From Lysinibacillus pakistanensis (GTDB lineage Bacteria > Bacillota > Bacilli > Bacillales_A > Planococcaceae): a DNA stretch of 27,267 nucleotides. Position numbers and translations under genes: made by a program. The stretch is taken from the NCBI GenBank assembly GCA_001312325.1, contig BBDJ01000046.1, positions 1 through 27,267 on the forward strand. Direction: 5' to 3'. Within the stretch, counting starts at the first letter, position 1. The number at the start of each line of letters is the position of its first letter. The notes beneath the pieces are model-generated. The model saw only the letters and a program-made list of their open reading frames with translations, ran no database searches and was not told the DNA's origin. Shown piece after piece: positions 1 through 12,487 of the stretch.

Positions 1-31
1 GACAGTCAGCTGTGTGCTGGCTGTCTTTTTG
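1..31 (+). terminator. Rho-independent terminator of the upstream unit
   Basis: A 10-bp stem (1-10 with 16-25, one G-T wobble) with a 5-base loop is followed by a T tract. It closes a transcript entering from the left. Between here and the guaB promoter (about 32-250) I see only A/T-rich sequence with no ORF and no clear riboswitch. Confidence 0.8.
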
Positions 32-250
32 TTTTTGGTGAAAAATCTTTACTAATCTATCAACTTTTTCATAAAAATTGTTCAAAAGACTAAATATAGC
101 CGAGTATAAAATAGTATTTACAGCCTAAATGAAGCAGAAGATTTTAAAATTTAGAACTGATCATCATAATTTATTTAATGAGTTATAAGGAATAAAATTG
201 CTAAATTTACCTCCTTTAAAAATCTGAATTGTCTTTCTTTTATAAGTTTC

Positions 251-279
251 TTGACAGTAGCTTGGCACGTTGTTAATCT
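251..279 (+). promoter_or_regulatory. Sigma-A promoter of guaB
   Basis: TTGACA at 251-256 is followed by a 17-base spacer and TAATCT at 274-279, with an extended -10 TG at 271-272. The guaB ribosome binding site AGGAGG (304-309) lies 11 bases before the ATG. The perfect -35 and extended -10 suggest strong constitutive expression. No PurR box was recognised. Confidence 0.65.
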
Positions 280-305
280 TACAATTAATATTCTTTTAAC
301 TATAG

Positions 306-1785
<1,480 letters not shown>

Positions 1786-1806
1786 TATATTACTAGCAAC
1801 TTTTAT

Positions 1807-1847
1807 GCTCTCGAATCGTCTACAAAGATGGCTCGAGAGCTTTTTTT
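1807..1847 (+). terminator. guaB terminator
   Basis: Inverted repeat GCTCTCGA (1807-1814) / TCGAGAGC (1833-1840) is followed directly by seven T. It lies 22 bases after the guaB stop. Confidence 0.85.
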
Positions 1848-1927
1848 ATGTTAGAGAGTGCCCACGTAAGTTACTATCTATGATAAAATGTCGTGGACAA
1901 GATTATTTTTTTTGGAGGGCTTTAAAG

Positions 1928-3260
1928 GTGAAAAAGACAATGAACACCCTATTACGCTTGCTCCTAATTCCGGTTTTGTTATTTAGTATTTTTGCAGGTA
2001 TTCCTGCGAAGGCAAATGCAGAAACAGATTTAGGACTACATGTGGATGCTGCGATTTTAATTGACGCAGATTCAGGAAAAATTTTATATGAACAAAATGC
2101 AGATACTTCACTAGGTATTGCAAGTATGACTAAAATGATGACAGAATACCTGTTATTGGACGCAATTGATGCAGGTACAGTTAAGTGGGATCAGGAATAC
2201 CATGTAACTGATTATACGTATCGTATGTCACAAAACCGTGCGTTAAGTAATGTACCGTTGCGTCGAGATGGAACTTACACAATTCGTGAATTATATGAGG
2301 CAATGGCCATTTATTCAGCAAATGCTGCCACAGTAGGGATTGCAGAAACAATTGCTGGTACTGAAGCTGAGTTTTTAAAACTGATGAATAAAAAGGCTGA
2401 AAAGCTTGGTCTTAAAGACTATAAATTCGTGAATTCTACTGGACTTAACAATGCAGATTTATTTGGAATGCATCCAGCTGGGACTGGGCCAGAAGATGAA
2501 AACGTGATGCCTGCTAAATCTGTAGCCAAATTAGCATATCATTTACTTAAAGATCATCCAAACGTATTAGAAACGTCTAAAATTACAGAAAAGACGTTCC
2601 GTGAAGGTACAGATGATCGAATTGAAATGAGAAACTGGAACTTAATGCTGCCTGGATTATCGCAACAATATCAAGGCGTTGATGGATTAAAAACGGGTAC
2701 AACAAACTTTGCTGGACATTGCTTTACAGGTACCGCAGAGCGTAATGGTACACGTTTAATTTCTGTTGTTATGAAGGCTGTAGATGCAAAAGGACAGGAA
2801 TCAAAAAAAAGCTCGATTCGACGAAACAGCTAAATTATTAAACTATGGCTTCTCACAATTCTCAAAACAAGAAATTATTCCAGCGAAGTATACGTTTAAA
2901 GATCAGAAAACCGTAAAAGTTACGAAAGGTAAAGAAAAGAAAGTTGCAATTGCTGTAAAAGAACCTGTATCTTTTATGATGAAGTCATCTGATAAAGATT
3001 TATATAAACCAAAACTAGTATTAGATAAAAAGAGTTTAGAAGCAGAGGTTAAAAAGGATACAGTTGTCGGAAAGGTAGTTATTGAGCGCTCAGAGGGTAC
3101 CGATTACGGTTTCATTGATGGTAAGGAACTAACAGCTGATGTTATCACTACAGAGGCTGTGGAGCGTGCTAGTGGCATATCATTATTCTTCCAAGGTATC
3201 GGTAACTTCTTTGGCAACTTATGGGGTGGTATCTCCGACTTTGTTGGCGGCTTATTTTAA
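1928..3260 (+). CDS. dacA: D-alanyl-D-alanine carboxypeptidase, PBP5 type (frame broken once)
   Basis: This serine-type low-molecular-weight penicillin-binding protein trims the terminal D-Ala of peptidoglycan stem peptides at the outer face of the membrane. A signal peptide (charged N-terminus, hydrophobic stretch, ANA/E cleavage near residue 30) is followed by the catalytic triad of motifs: SMTK (Ser about 66), SAN (about 130) and KTG (about 255). The C-terminus is a Phe/Gly/Trp-rich amphipathic helix typical of the PBP5 membrane anchor. GTG 1928 is chosen because GGAGG at 1914-1918 sits 9 bases upstream; a longer frame to 1715 has no support. The frame breaks in the A8 run 2803-2810; removing one A joins the peptidase to the beta-rich C-terminal domain and gives 443 aa, equal to B. 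subtilis DacA. Confidence 0.95.
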
Positions 3261-3273
3261 TTAATCATTCAAG

Positions 3274-3301
3274 AACACGTAAATTATTACGTGTTTTTTT
3301 T
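3274..3301 (+). terminator. dacA terminator
   Basis: AACACGTAA (3274-3282) pairs with TTACGTGTT (3287-3295) and runs into a T tract, 14 bases after the dacA stop. Confidence 0.85.
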
Positions 3302-3352
3302 CACATTTTAGTACATTATTGCATACGCTAATAGGCGAAAGGATGTGGCTAA

Positions 3353-5191
3353 ATGTGTGGGATTACAGGATGGGCTAGCTTTCAAAAAGATTTAAGAACA
3401 AGTGAAGAAATCATCAAGTTAATGACGCAAACTTTAGAAAAACGAGGTCCCGATGATGAAAATATTTGGTGTAATGAGCATATAGCGTTTGGCCATCGAC
3501 GGTTAGCCGTTATCGATTTAATCGGTGGCAAGCAACCAATGACTAAAATTCATGAAGGTTCAAATTATGTCATTACATACAATGGCGAACTTTATAATAC
3601 AGAAGAATTACGAAAGGAGCTTCAAAATCGAGGATACACGTTTACTACACATTCAGATACGGAAGTTTTGCTAACAGCTTATATTGAATGGAAGGAGCAA
3701 TGTGTAGATTTTTTTAATGGTATTTTCGCTTTTGGGGTATGGGATGAACAATCACAATCACTATTTTTATGTAGAGACCGACTTGGGGTAAAACCTTTGT
3801 ATTATACAGAGCAACAAGATGGTTTGCTATTTGCATCTGAAGTGAAAGCATTGCTAGCACATCCTCTGATAAAAGCAGCCGTAAATACAGAAGGATTAGC
3901 CAATATCATTGCTGTAGGGCCTTCTCGAACACCAGGGAAGGCGCTTTTTCAAAATATTAATGAATTACGTCCAGGATATGCAATGCGCTTCTCAAGGGAA
4001 GGTATACGAATTTGGCAGTATTGGCGCTTGCAGAGCGAGCATCATGATGAGTCATTAGAAGATACAGTAGATCATGTCCGTTTTTTACTGACAGATGCAA
4101 TTGAACGACAGCTTGTTTCGGATGTACCAATTTGCACCTTCCTATCAGGTGGTTTAGATTCTAGTATTATTACAGGCATTGCATCCAACAGATTTCAGCA
4201 ACAAGGGAAAGATAAACTTCATACGTACTCTATAGATTATGAGGATAATGAGCGCTTTTTTTAATCCGCATACATTTCAAACATCGACAGATACTTATTG
4301 GATTGAACAAATGACAAATACATTTAAAACGGTCCATCATGCTGAAGAAATCTCTCAACAGCAATTAATTGATTTGTTAGTGGAATCTGTGATTGTTAGA
4401 GATTCACCAGGAATGGCAGATGTAGATTCATCATTATTATGGTTTTGTCGTGAAATTAAAAAGGAATTTACAGTTGCCTTATCAGGTGAATGTGCTGATG
4501 AAATCTTTGGAGGTTACCCATGGTTTACTGAGACGACAACAGGTTTTCCTTGGATTCGTTCACTAGCTGAAAGAACAACAATGCTACAAGATCGATGGCG
4601 TGAGAAACTGGCAGTTGAATCATACGTACAGCATGTTTATACGCAAACAATAAGGGAAGTACCATATCTACAAGGGGAGAGTGTAGAAGAGGCAAGGCAT
4701 CGTGAAATGTTTTATTTGAATATGGTATGGTTTATGCAAACATTGTTGGAACGAAAGGATCGCATGAGTATGGGAGCAAGTCTTGAGGTTCGTGTTCCAT
4801 TTGCTGATCACCGTCTTGTGGAATATACATGGAATATTCCTTGGAAAATGAAAAATTTAGGTGGAATGGAAAAGGGATTACTTCGTAAAGCAATGGACCA
4901 ACTATTGCCCAAAGAAGTATTGTATCGTAAAAAGAATCCGTATCCTAAAACCTATCATCACTTTATACGACGGGTGTTCAAAAATGGCTAGGGGAAATAA
5001 TGAAGGATAAAAATTCAATTCTTCATGAATTATTTGAACGACAGAAGCTTATTGAGCTAATTGAATCTGGTGGCAGCTCTTTTAAAGTTCCTTGGTACGG
5101 ACAATTAATGGCAGGGCCTCAACTTTTGGCATATCTAGGGCAAATTCATACATGGTTTGAACATTATAATATTCAATTAATTGAATCATAA
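3353..5191 (+). CDS. asnB: Glutamine-hydrolysing asparagine synthase (two frame breaks)
   Basis: It makes asparagine from aspartate with ATP, using glutamine as ammonia donor. The class II glutaminase domain begins MCGITGW, with Cys2 as nucleophile; residues RGPDDE and NGELYN are present. The synthetase domain carries the pyrophosphate loop SGGLDSS near residue 265, and SGECADEIFGGYPWF follows. Start ATG 3353 has AAAGGATG upstream. Two breaks are seen: T7 at 4256-4262 (one T too many) and a missing C near 4959, where TYHP-LYTTGVQKW would be expected. Together they are frame-neutral and give about 612 aa, close to the AsnO/AsnB subfamily of spore formers (B. subtilis AsnO 614). It has its own terminator and sits between dacA and the pdx locus, where B. 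subtilis has no such gene. Whether it is the main or a sporulation-linked synthase cannot be told. Confidence 0.93.
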
Positions 5192-5194
5192 CTG

Positions 5195-5244
5195 AAAAGC
5201 ATCAATCAGCCCACATTAACGTGGGGGTGATTGATGCTTTTTTT
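5195..5244. terminator. Bidirectional terminator between asnB and pdxR
   Basis: The 14-base arms 5195-5208 and 5228-5241, plus an inner CCCAC/GTGGG pairing (5210-5214 with 5221-5225), form a long hairpin flanked by A on the left and T on the right, so it can stop both converging genes. It overlaps the last codons of pdxR. Confidence 0.85.
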
Positions 5245-6640
5245 ATATCCCAACAACCCATAAGTTTCTCAATGGAATGTTCTATTTCATGTACAGGTAT
5301 ACCTCCAAAGCCCAGTAAAAATTGTGGCTGTGATGCTGCAGCGTGATCTAGGCGGTAGTCCGATAATGGATAAATACCGATATCTGCATTAGAGGCGAGC
5401 TGTTGTAAATGTTTTTCAGATAGTTCATGCTGTACTTCTAATAATATATGCATCCCTGCTTGCTCTCCAGTTATTTTAATTTGCTTAGAATAGTTTTCTA
5501 AAATAGAAGTAAGCTTATCATGTTTTTTACGATAAATTTTCCTCATCCTATTTAAATGTTTAGCAAAATGACCGTCCCGCATGAAATTAGCAACAATATG
5601 TTGATCGAATCTAGGTACTGTTGAGGAGTAGTAATTAAATACGTCATTATAGGTTGCGAGTAATTTTGGCGGGAGAACAAAATAAGCAACTCGCAAGGAT
5701 GGCATTAATGATTTTGTAAAGGTACTCATATAAATCACTTTATCGTTTCGATCGAGTGCATGTAGAGCAGGAATTGGTTTTCCAGTATAACGGAATTCAG
5801 AATCATAGTCATCCTCAATGATATAGCGAGAGGTACTCTGAGCAGCCCAATTTAATGCCTGTGCACGTCTTGTAGCCGACAATACTGCACCTGTTGGGAA
5901 TTGATGAGAGGGTGTGATATATACAACGTCAGCGCTCGTTTTTTTCGAGTTCATGAATGAAGATCCCTTCTTCATCTACAGTAATTGGATAGACCTTTCG
6001 TTTATGCTGAGAAAACATACGATGTACAGCTGGATAACCTGGATTTTCAAGGGCAAAGTAAGTGTCATCACTAAAAAGTCGTAAAATCATTGGAAGGAGC
6101 TGCTCTGTCCCTGAACCCACAACTATTTGCTCAGGACTACAAACAACTCCGCGCGATTGGTATAAATAATTTGCAATCTCAGTACGTAAAGATAGCTCTC
6201 CCTGCGGTTCACCAGTTAATAATAATTCCTTTGAAGCATCATCAAAAAGCTCTTTAGCATATTTGCGCCATGTTTGAAAGGGGAATGCATGAATATCAAT
6301 AGAAGCAGGATTAAAATCTATTTTAAATGTTTTTTTTCTTAGGCAGCTCACTTAAAGAAGCAACGGTGTCCTGTTGAATATAGGGAAGCTCATCAATTTC
6401 CTCAACGAAATATCCAACGCGTGCTTTAGACATAATATAACCCTCAGCTAGTAGCTGTGCGTATGCAATTTCAATTGTTGTTTGAGAAATATTCAAAAAA
6501 TCGGCTAATTTCCTTTTTGATGGCAATTTTTCTCCTACTGAAATTTTCTTAGTAATGATAGCTTCTTTAATGCCGCTATAAAGCTGATCATAGAGCGGTT
6601 TTTCACCATCTTTTTCTAGCTGAAATAATAGCATATCCAC
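5202..6640 (-). CDS. pdxR: MocR/GntR-family PLP-binding regulator, probable PdxR (two frame breaks)
   Basis: The N-terminal GntR winged helix (about residues 10-75; KPLYDQLYSGIKEAI, FLNISQTTIEIAYAQLLAEGY) is joined to a fold-type I aminotransferase-like domain. PLP-site residues include DDYDSEFRY and the Schiff-base Lys of TFTKSLMPSLRVAY. Members next to pdxST activate pyridoxal phosphate synthesis and sense PLP; the divergent pdxST here fits that role (inference from position). Start GTG 6640 has AGGAGG 10 bases upstream. Breaks occur in T8 6330-6337 and T7 5939-5945, one base too many each. Corrected length is about 478 aa. A third T7 run (5238-5244) lies near the 3' end; if it too is one base long, the stop moves to 5216 and the protein is about 473 aa. 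GabR-like function is the main alternative. Confidence 0.85.
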
Positions 6641-6745
6641 GTATATTTTTCCTCCTGACCCTATAGATATTAAAAAAAACTGGATATTTCGATATAGTCA
6701 ATTTCCATTATACTAGACTTCATCACAAAGGTGGAGGTTAGATAC
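6641..6745. promoter_or_regulatory. Divergent pdxR-pdxS control region
   Basis: This 105-base gap holds both start regions. A plus-strand -10 TATACT is at 6709-6714 with no good -35, as expected for an activator-dependent promoter. Three GATAT elements (6666-6670, 6683-6687, 6691-6695) lie just upstream and could be part of a PdxR site; that assignment is a guess from position. The pdxS ribosome binding site is GGAGG 6733-6737. Confidence 0.45.
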
Positions 6746-7627
6746 ATGAAACAGACAGGTACAGAGCTAGTAAAAAGAGGAATGGCGGAAATGCAAAAGG
6801 GTGGCGTCATTATGGACGTAATAAATGCAGAGCAGGCGAAAATTGCTGAAGCAGCAGGAGCTGTAGCTGTTATGGCATTAGAAAGGGTCCCGTCAGATAT
6901 TCGCAAAGCAGGCGGTGTTGCACGTATGGCTGATCCTCGAATTGTTGAGGAGGTTATGGGGGCTGTCTCCATTCCGGTAATGGCTAAGGCACGTATAGCA
7001 TATAGTCGAAGCAAGAATCTTAGAGGCAATGGGTGTTGATTATATCGATGAAAGCGAAGTATTAACACCTGCAGATGAAGAGTTTCATTTATTAAAAAGT
7101 GAGTACACTGTACCATTTGTTTGCGGCTGCCGCGATTTAGGAGAAGCTGCTCGACGTATTGGTGAGGGAGCTTCAATGCTACGAACAAAAGGTGAACCAG
7201 GAACAGGTAATATTGTAGAGCTGTACGCCATATTCGTAAAGTGAATGCGCAAGTTCGTAAGGTAGTTGGTATGACAGAGGATGAACTCATGACAGAGGCT
7301 AAAGTACTTGGAGCATCATTTGAATTATTAAGAGAAATTAAACGAAATGGGCGTTTACCAGTTGTAAACTTTGCTGCTGGTGGTGTCGCTACGCCTGCTG
7401 ATGCTGCCTTAATGATGGAGCTTGGGGCTGACGGTGTGTTCGTTGGTTCAGGTATTTTTAAATCAGAAAACCCAGAGAAGTTTGCAAAAGCAATTGTAGA
7501 GGCTACGACACATTATAAGGATTATAAGCTTCTAGCAGAAATATCAAAAGAGCTAGGGGTTCCGATGAAGGGCATAGATATTGCACAGCTCAGTCAAAAT
7601 GAGCGTATGCAAGAGCGAGGCTGGTAA
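6746..7627 (+). CDS. pdxS: Pyridoxal 5'-phosphate synthase, synthase subunit (two frame breaks)
   Basis: PdxS condenses ribose 5-phosphate, glyceraldehyde 3-phosphate and ammonia (from PdxT) into PLP; it is a TIM barrel forming dodecamers. Near-invariant stretches are readable: [48 protein letters not shown] and [16 protein letters not shown]. Two catalytic lysines are recognisable in VMAKARI and in TKGEPG. ATG 6746 is chosen over the upstream in-frame GTG because GGAGG lies 8 bases before it. Two bases are missing near 6998 (the family reads ARIGH; the Gly codon is damaged) and one G near 7220 (VEAVRH expected). Restoring three bases gives 294 aa, the length of B. subtilis PdxS. The stop is one base from the pdxT start. 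Confidence 0.95.
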
Positions 7628-7628
7628 C

Positions 7629-8231
7629 ATGAAACGAATTGGTGTATTAGCATTGCAAGGAGCGGTACGAGAGCATGTGCAAATGTTAGAATTTCTAGAC
7701 TGTGAGGTAGTCTTGGTCAAACAGCACAATGACTTACAGCAACTAGATGGACTTGTGCTACCTGGTGGAGAGAGTACAACAATGCGAAAATTGCTAAATC
7801 GATACGAGCTGTTGGAGCCAATTCGTACACTTGCCAAAACTGGATTACCGATGTTTGGAACATGTGCAGGTTTAATTTTATTGGCAAATGAAGTAGTGGA
7901 TGATGAGCCGCATTTAGCGATCATGAATGTAGCAGTAGCTAGAAATTCTTATGGACGACAGGTAGATAGCTTCGAAGTAGACCTCAATATACCTAAAATA
8001 GGTAAATCAATTCCTGCTGTTTTTATACGCGCACCTCATATTGTATCAGTTGGCGAAGGTGTTGAAATTCTAGCAGAGCATGAAGGGAAAATTGTTTTAG
8101 CGCAGGATGGACATTTATTAGGCTGTTCATTTCATCCTGAATTAACAAAAGATACACGTATTCTTAAATATTTTTTTATCGTCTATAGTATGACTTGCAA
8201 AATCTTGTTTCGTATAGTACAGTATGGATAA
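7629..8231 (+). CDS. pdxT: Pyridoxal 5'-phosphate synthase, glutaminase subunit
   Basis: PdxT is the class I glutaminase partner of PdxS and delivers ammonia to the synthase. Visible motifs are GVLALQGAVREH, LPGGESTTMRKLL, the nucleophile elbow FGTCAGLILLA and the catalytic His-Glu of SFHPEL. It starts one base after the pdxS stop, so the two are translationally linked. As read the frame runs to 8231 (200 aa), but a T7 run at 8171-8177 near the end is suspicious: with six T the protein ends KYFLSSIV at TGA 8191-8193 (187 aa), closer to the family norm, and the promoter of the serS T-box would then begin right after the stop. I think 8193 is the real end. Confidence 0.93.
   Translation: MKRIGVLALQGAVREHVQMLEFLDCEVVLVKQHNDLQQLDGLVLPGGESTTMRKLLNRYELLEPIRTLAKTGLPMFGTCAGLILLANEVVDDEPHLAIMNVAVARNSYGRQVDSFEVDLNIPKIGKSIPAVFIRAPHIVSVGEGVEILAEHEGKIVLAQDGHLLGCSFHPELTKDTRILKYFFIVYSMTCKILFRIVQYG
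8195..8223 (+). promoter_or_regulatory. Promoter of the T-box/serS transcript
   Basis: TTGCAA (8195-8200), a 17-base spacer and TACAGT (8218-8223) precede the T-box leader by about 12 bases. It sits on the probable true end of pdxT. Confidence 0.55.
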
Positions 8232-8235
8232 AATT

Positions 8236-8477
8236 CAAATAACTGAACACGATGATGGGAAGTAGTAGCAGGCACGTTTTTTTTAGAGAGTCGGCGGTTG
8301 GTGAAAGCTGATAAAAACACTTGTGAATCCGTCCTGGAGTTGCGCAGTCGAAGTTAATGAAGTAGGCTGTCGCCGGCTGAAATGCCGTTATGAAATAAGT
8401 GGACTAGGCATAGTGTCTAGTCAATTAGGGTGGCAACGCGGGTAGCTCTCGTCCCTTTTATGATGAGGGCTTTTTTT
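8236..8477 (+). promoter_or_regulatory. T-box riboswitch leader of serS (Ser specifier UCC)
   Basis: Classic T-box landmarks appear in order: the GNTG-like GTTGGTGAAAGC of stem I near 8297-8309, the specifier context GTGAA-TCC at 8323-8330 followed by CCTGGAG, and the T-box AGGGTGGCAACGCGG at 8427-8441. A terminator GCTCTCGTC (8445-8453) / GATGAGGGC (8462-8470) plus seven T follows. TCC is a serine codon, agreeing with the downstream gene. CCCT at 8453-8456 can pair with the AGGG of the T-box as antiterminator. Uncharged tRNA-Ser should favour read-through into serS (known mechanism of the class). Confidence 0.93.
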
Positions 8478-8528
8478 GTGTTCTCCTGACTATTATTTCC
8501 CATCATTTAGAATCTACTGGAGGTATGA

Positions 8529-9812
<1,284 letters not shown>

Positions 9813-9887
9813 AGTTTACTCTGTGCCGAGGAAGGTCAGGTGCAATAGGCATTCCAGACCGTAAATGGACACCTAAAAATTTTTCCT

Positions 9888-9935
9888 AAGCTATTTTAGA
9901 TATACCTTCTTCCAGGTTTTCTAAAATAGCTTTTT
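9888..9935 (+). terminator. serS terminator
   Basis: A perfect 13-base inverted repeat, AAGCTATTTTAGA (9888-9900) and its complement (9920-9932), runs into a T tract. The rest of the serS-tadA gap (9813-10049) shows no gene, only a small AGTGT/ACACT hairpin at 10021-10036. Confidence 0.85.
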
Positions 9936-10049
9936 GGCTTTATCACAAAGCTTAAATTTAGTGAAAATCAAAACGTTGTAGGTGGCTCAACCAATTTTAC
10001 TGCAATGTTTATCGAAGGTTAGTGTGTTTTTTTACACTCATAATTATAA

Positions 10050-10083
10050 AAAGAAGGTGTCTCAATTGGAGGCACCTTCTTTC
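10050..10083. terminator. Terminator hairpin downstream of tadA
   Basis: AAGAAGGTGTCTC (from 10051) pairs with GAGGCACCTTCTT (to about 10081) with one G-T wobble and a 4-5 base loop. A/T flanks on both sides allow it to act for tadA on the minus strand and as a backup for serS. Confidence 0.75.
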
Positions 10084-10097
10084 ATGTGAAAGTTTCT

Positions 10098-10601
<504 letters not shown>

Positions 10602-10658
10602 TTATCTCTCCTTATAAAGTAGTGTATCTTGCTTAATTGGTAATTGCTACTTTAAATG

Positions 10659-10719
10659 TTGACATTCCTAAAAGCACCATTATATTTATATATGAACACA
10701 TGCTCATATATAAATATAA
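10659..10719 (+). promoter_or_regulatory. Promoter and 19-bp inverted-repeat operator of czrA-czcD
   Basis: TTGACA at 10659-10664 and TATATT at 10681-10686 (16-base spacer) form the promoter. A near-perfect inverted repeat with 19-base arms (10680-10698 and 10701-10719, one mismatch, 2-base centre) covers the -10 and start. Its core ATATATGAACA-CA-TGCTCATATAT resembles ArsR/SmtB-family zinc operators such as those of CzrA. It sits 19 bases before the czrA start, so autorepression relieved by zinc or cobalt is the natural reading. Confidence 0.8.
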
Positions 10720-10738
10720 AAGAATGGGGATAAACTAA

Positions 10739-11070
10739 ATGGATGAAAAATTAACAGAAACTCCAGTAAACAACGATCAGCATTTAGACGAGGAGACACT
10801 TTTTGTTGTATCGCAGACCTTTAAGGCATTAAGTGATCCTACAAGAATTCGTATTTTAAATTTATTATGTACAGACGAACATTCAGTCAATGACATCGCA
10901 GAAATTTTAGATTTAGGCCAATCAACCGTTTCACATCAATTACGTTTTTTTTAAAAAATTTACGTTTAGTGAAATTTCGAAGAGAGGGAACGACCTTATA
11001 CTATTCAAAGGATGACGATCACATTATGAATTTACTAAAGCAAGCGATTGAGCATGCTGCACATAATTAA
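10739..11070 (+). CDS. czrA: ArsR/SmtB-family metal-sensing repressor, CzrA-like (frame broken once)
   Basis: This small winged-helix repressor releases DNA on binding Zn(II) or Co(II). The recognition helix region reads [20 protein letters not shown]. The C-terminal helix carries the alpha-5 metal ligands of the zinc-sensing group (DDDH then EHAAH, i.e. Asp, His, His, His), not the CxC of arsenic sensors. The frame is broken in the T8 run 10945-10952: removing two T gives [19 protein letters not shown], which aligns without gaps to CzrA-type proteins, and a total of 109 aa (B. subtilis CzrA 107). The stop is at 11068-11070, and czcD starts 19 bases later in the same operon. The gene symbol rests on the ligand pattern and the neighbour. 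Confidence 0.9.
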
Positions 11071-11089
11071 ATTAACGGAGGGAAAAAAC

Positions 11090-12044
11090 ATGGGACATAA
11101 TCATGATCACGGCCATGATCATACACATGGCGCTAATAAAAAGGTTTTAATCTTATCATTTATTATCATTACGGGATATATGGTCATCGAAGCAATTGGT
11201 GGTTTTTTTAACAAATAGTTTGGCTCTTTTATCAGATGCAGGACATATGTTAAGTGACTCCATTTCTTTAGCAATAGCATTACTTGCATTTATGTTTGGT
11301 GAAAAAGCCGCAAGCTACAGTAAAACATATGGTTACAAACGTTTTGAAATTCTAGCAGCTGTTTTAAATGGTGTAACATTAATCTTAATAGCATTGTTTA
11401 TTTTCTACGAGTCAATAGAGCGCTTTGCAAATCCGCCAGAAGTAGCAACTAAAGGTATGCTCATTATTAGTACGATAGGTCTCCTTATCAATATTTTGGT
11501 AGCTTGGATAATGATGCGAGGCAGTGACACAAAGGATAATTTAAATATGCGCGGTGCATTCTTACATGTGCTAAGTGATATGCTGGGATCTGTAGGAGCT
11601 ATTGTTGCCGCTCTACTAATTATGTTTTTTGGTTGGGGCTGGGCTGATCCGCTGGCAAGTGTAATTGTCGCATTACTTGTATTAAGAAGTGGCTACTATG
11701 TAACGAAGGCTGCAGTCCATGTTTTAATGGAGGGAACTCCTTCAAACGTCGATATTCAAGAAATTATTCAAACGATGGAACAAACAAAAGGTGTTCATAG
11801 TATACATGATCTACACATTTGGACAATAACAAGTGGAACAAATGCACTTTCCTGTCACGCAGTGGTTGATGATCAGTTGAAAATTGTGGATAGTGAGAAT
11901 ATCTTACGAGAAATTGAACATAATCTTGAGCATAAGGGCATTAAGCATGTAACAATTCAATTAGAGACCGCAGCACATCAGCATGATAATTCGATTTTAT
12001 GCCAACTGAAAACAGAAACGTCTCATCATGATTACCAACATTAA
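11090..12044 (+). CDS. czcD: Cation diffusion facilitator, CzcD-like zinc/cobalt exporter (frame broken once)
   Basis: This CDF-family antiporter exports Zn(II)/Co(II)/Cd(II) from the cytosol. It has a His-rich N-terminus (HNHDHGHDHTH), six predicted membrane helices, the zinc-site motifs HMLSD in helix 2 and HVLSD in helix 5, and a cytoplasmic C-terminal domain with HSIHDLHIW and a His-rich tail. ATG 11090 follows GGAGGG. The frame breaks in T7 11203-11209, just before FLTNSLALLSDAGH; removing one T gives 317 aa (B. subtilis CzcD 311). It is co-transcribed with czrA, so export is induced by the metal it removes. Confidence 0.94.
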
Positions 12045-12057
12045 AAAAACTTTTTAC

Positions 12058-12087
12058 TTTACATACCCTTCGTGGGTATGGTATGAT
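12058..12087 (+). promoter_or_regulatory. csoR promoter with CsoR-type operator
   Basis: TTTACA (12058-12063) and TATGAT (12082-12087) with an 18-base spacer form a promoter. The spacer contains ATACCC-TTCGT-GGGTAT (12063-12068 / 12074-12079), a C/G-rich inverted repeat like known CsoR boxes, placed to block RNA polymerase. Confidence 0.75.
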
Positions 12088-12112
12088 GAAAGCGAAGTAG
12101 GAGGTGTATGGA

Positions 12113-12446
12113 ATGGAAGACACAACAAAAGAGGCTACTTGTCATACGGAGGAAGTTACATCTTGTCGAAAAAGCCATCATCCTGAACGTGTAAAAAAAG
12201 GATTTAACGACTCGTTTAAATCGTATAGAGGGTCAGATTCGTGGCATTAAGGGAATGATTGAAAAAGATGTTTACTGTGATGATATTATTACACAGTTAT
12301 CTGCCACACAGTCTGCTTTAAATAGTGTAGCGAAAATATTATTGGAAGGTCATTTAAAGGGCTGTGTTGTCGATCGCTTATCTGAGGGTGATGAAGCAGT
12401 GTTGGATGAATTAGTAGTGACCATACAAAAGCTAATGAAAAAATAA
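12113..12446 (+). CDS. csoR: CsoR copper-sensing repressor (frame broken once)
   Basis: CsoR is an all-helical tetrameric repressor that releases DNA on binding Cu(I). The copper triad is visible: Cys in DVYCDD, then His and Cys in EGHLKGC. The typical RLNRIEGQIRGIKGM stretch appears after the frame is restored; the break is in the A7 run 12193-12199. Corrected length is 110 aa, slightly long because of an N-terminal extension with extra Cys/His (TCHTEE, SCRKSHH) of unknown role. ATG 12113 is preferred over 12108, which is out of frame; AGGAGG (12099-12104) lies 8 bases before it. It heads the csoR-copZ-copA cluster. Confidence 0.93.
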
Positions 12447-12465
12447 TATACCCCCTATTTAATAT
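12446..12465 (+). promoter_or_regulatory. CsoR-type box before copZ
   Basis: The sequence ATATACCCCCTATTTAATATA overlaps the csoR stop codon. It shares the ATACCCCCTA half with the box before copA, while its right half is degenerate. It may add copper control of copZ separate from the csoR promoter. Confidence 0.55.
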
Positions 12466-12487
12466 AAACAAAGAGGAGAGATATTTT

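Noticed and set aside
6670..7290. Long minus-strand ORF opposite pdxS
   Set aside because: It is an antisense shadow of a strongly conserved gene; the plus-strand protein explains the sequence, and no ribosome binding site or family resemblance was seen.
9813..10049. Possible gene remnant or tRNA-like fragment after serS
   Set aside because: Short pieces such as VVGGSTNFTAMFIEG can be read, but there is no start, no ribosome binding site and no cloverleaf; terminators explain the clear structure.
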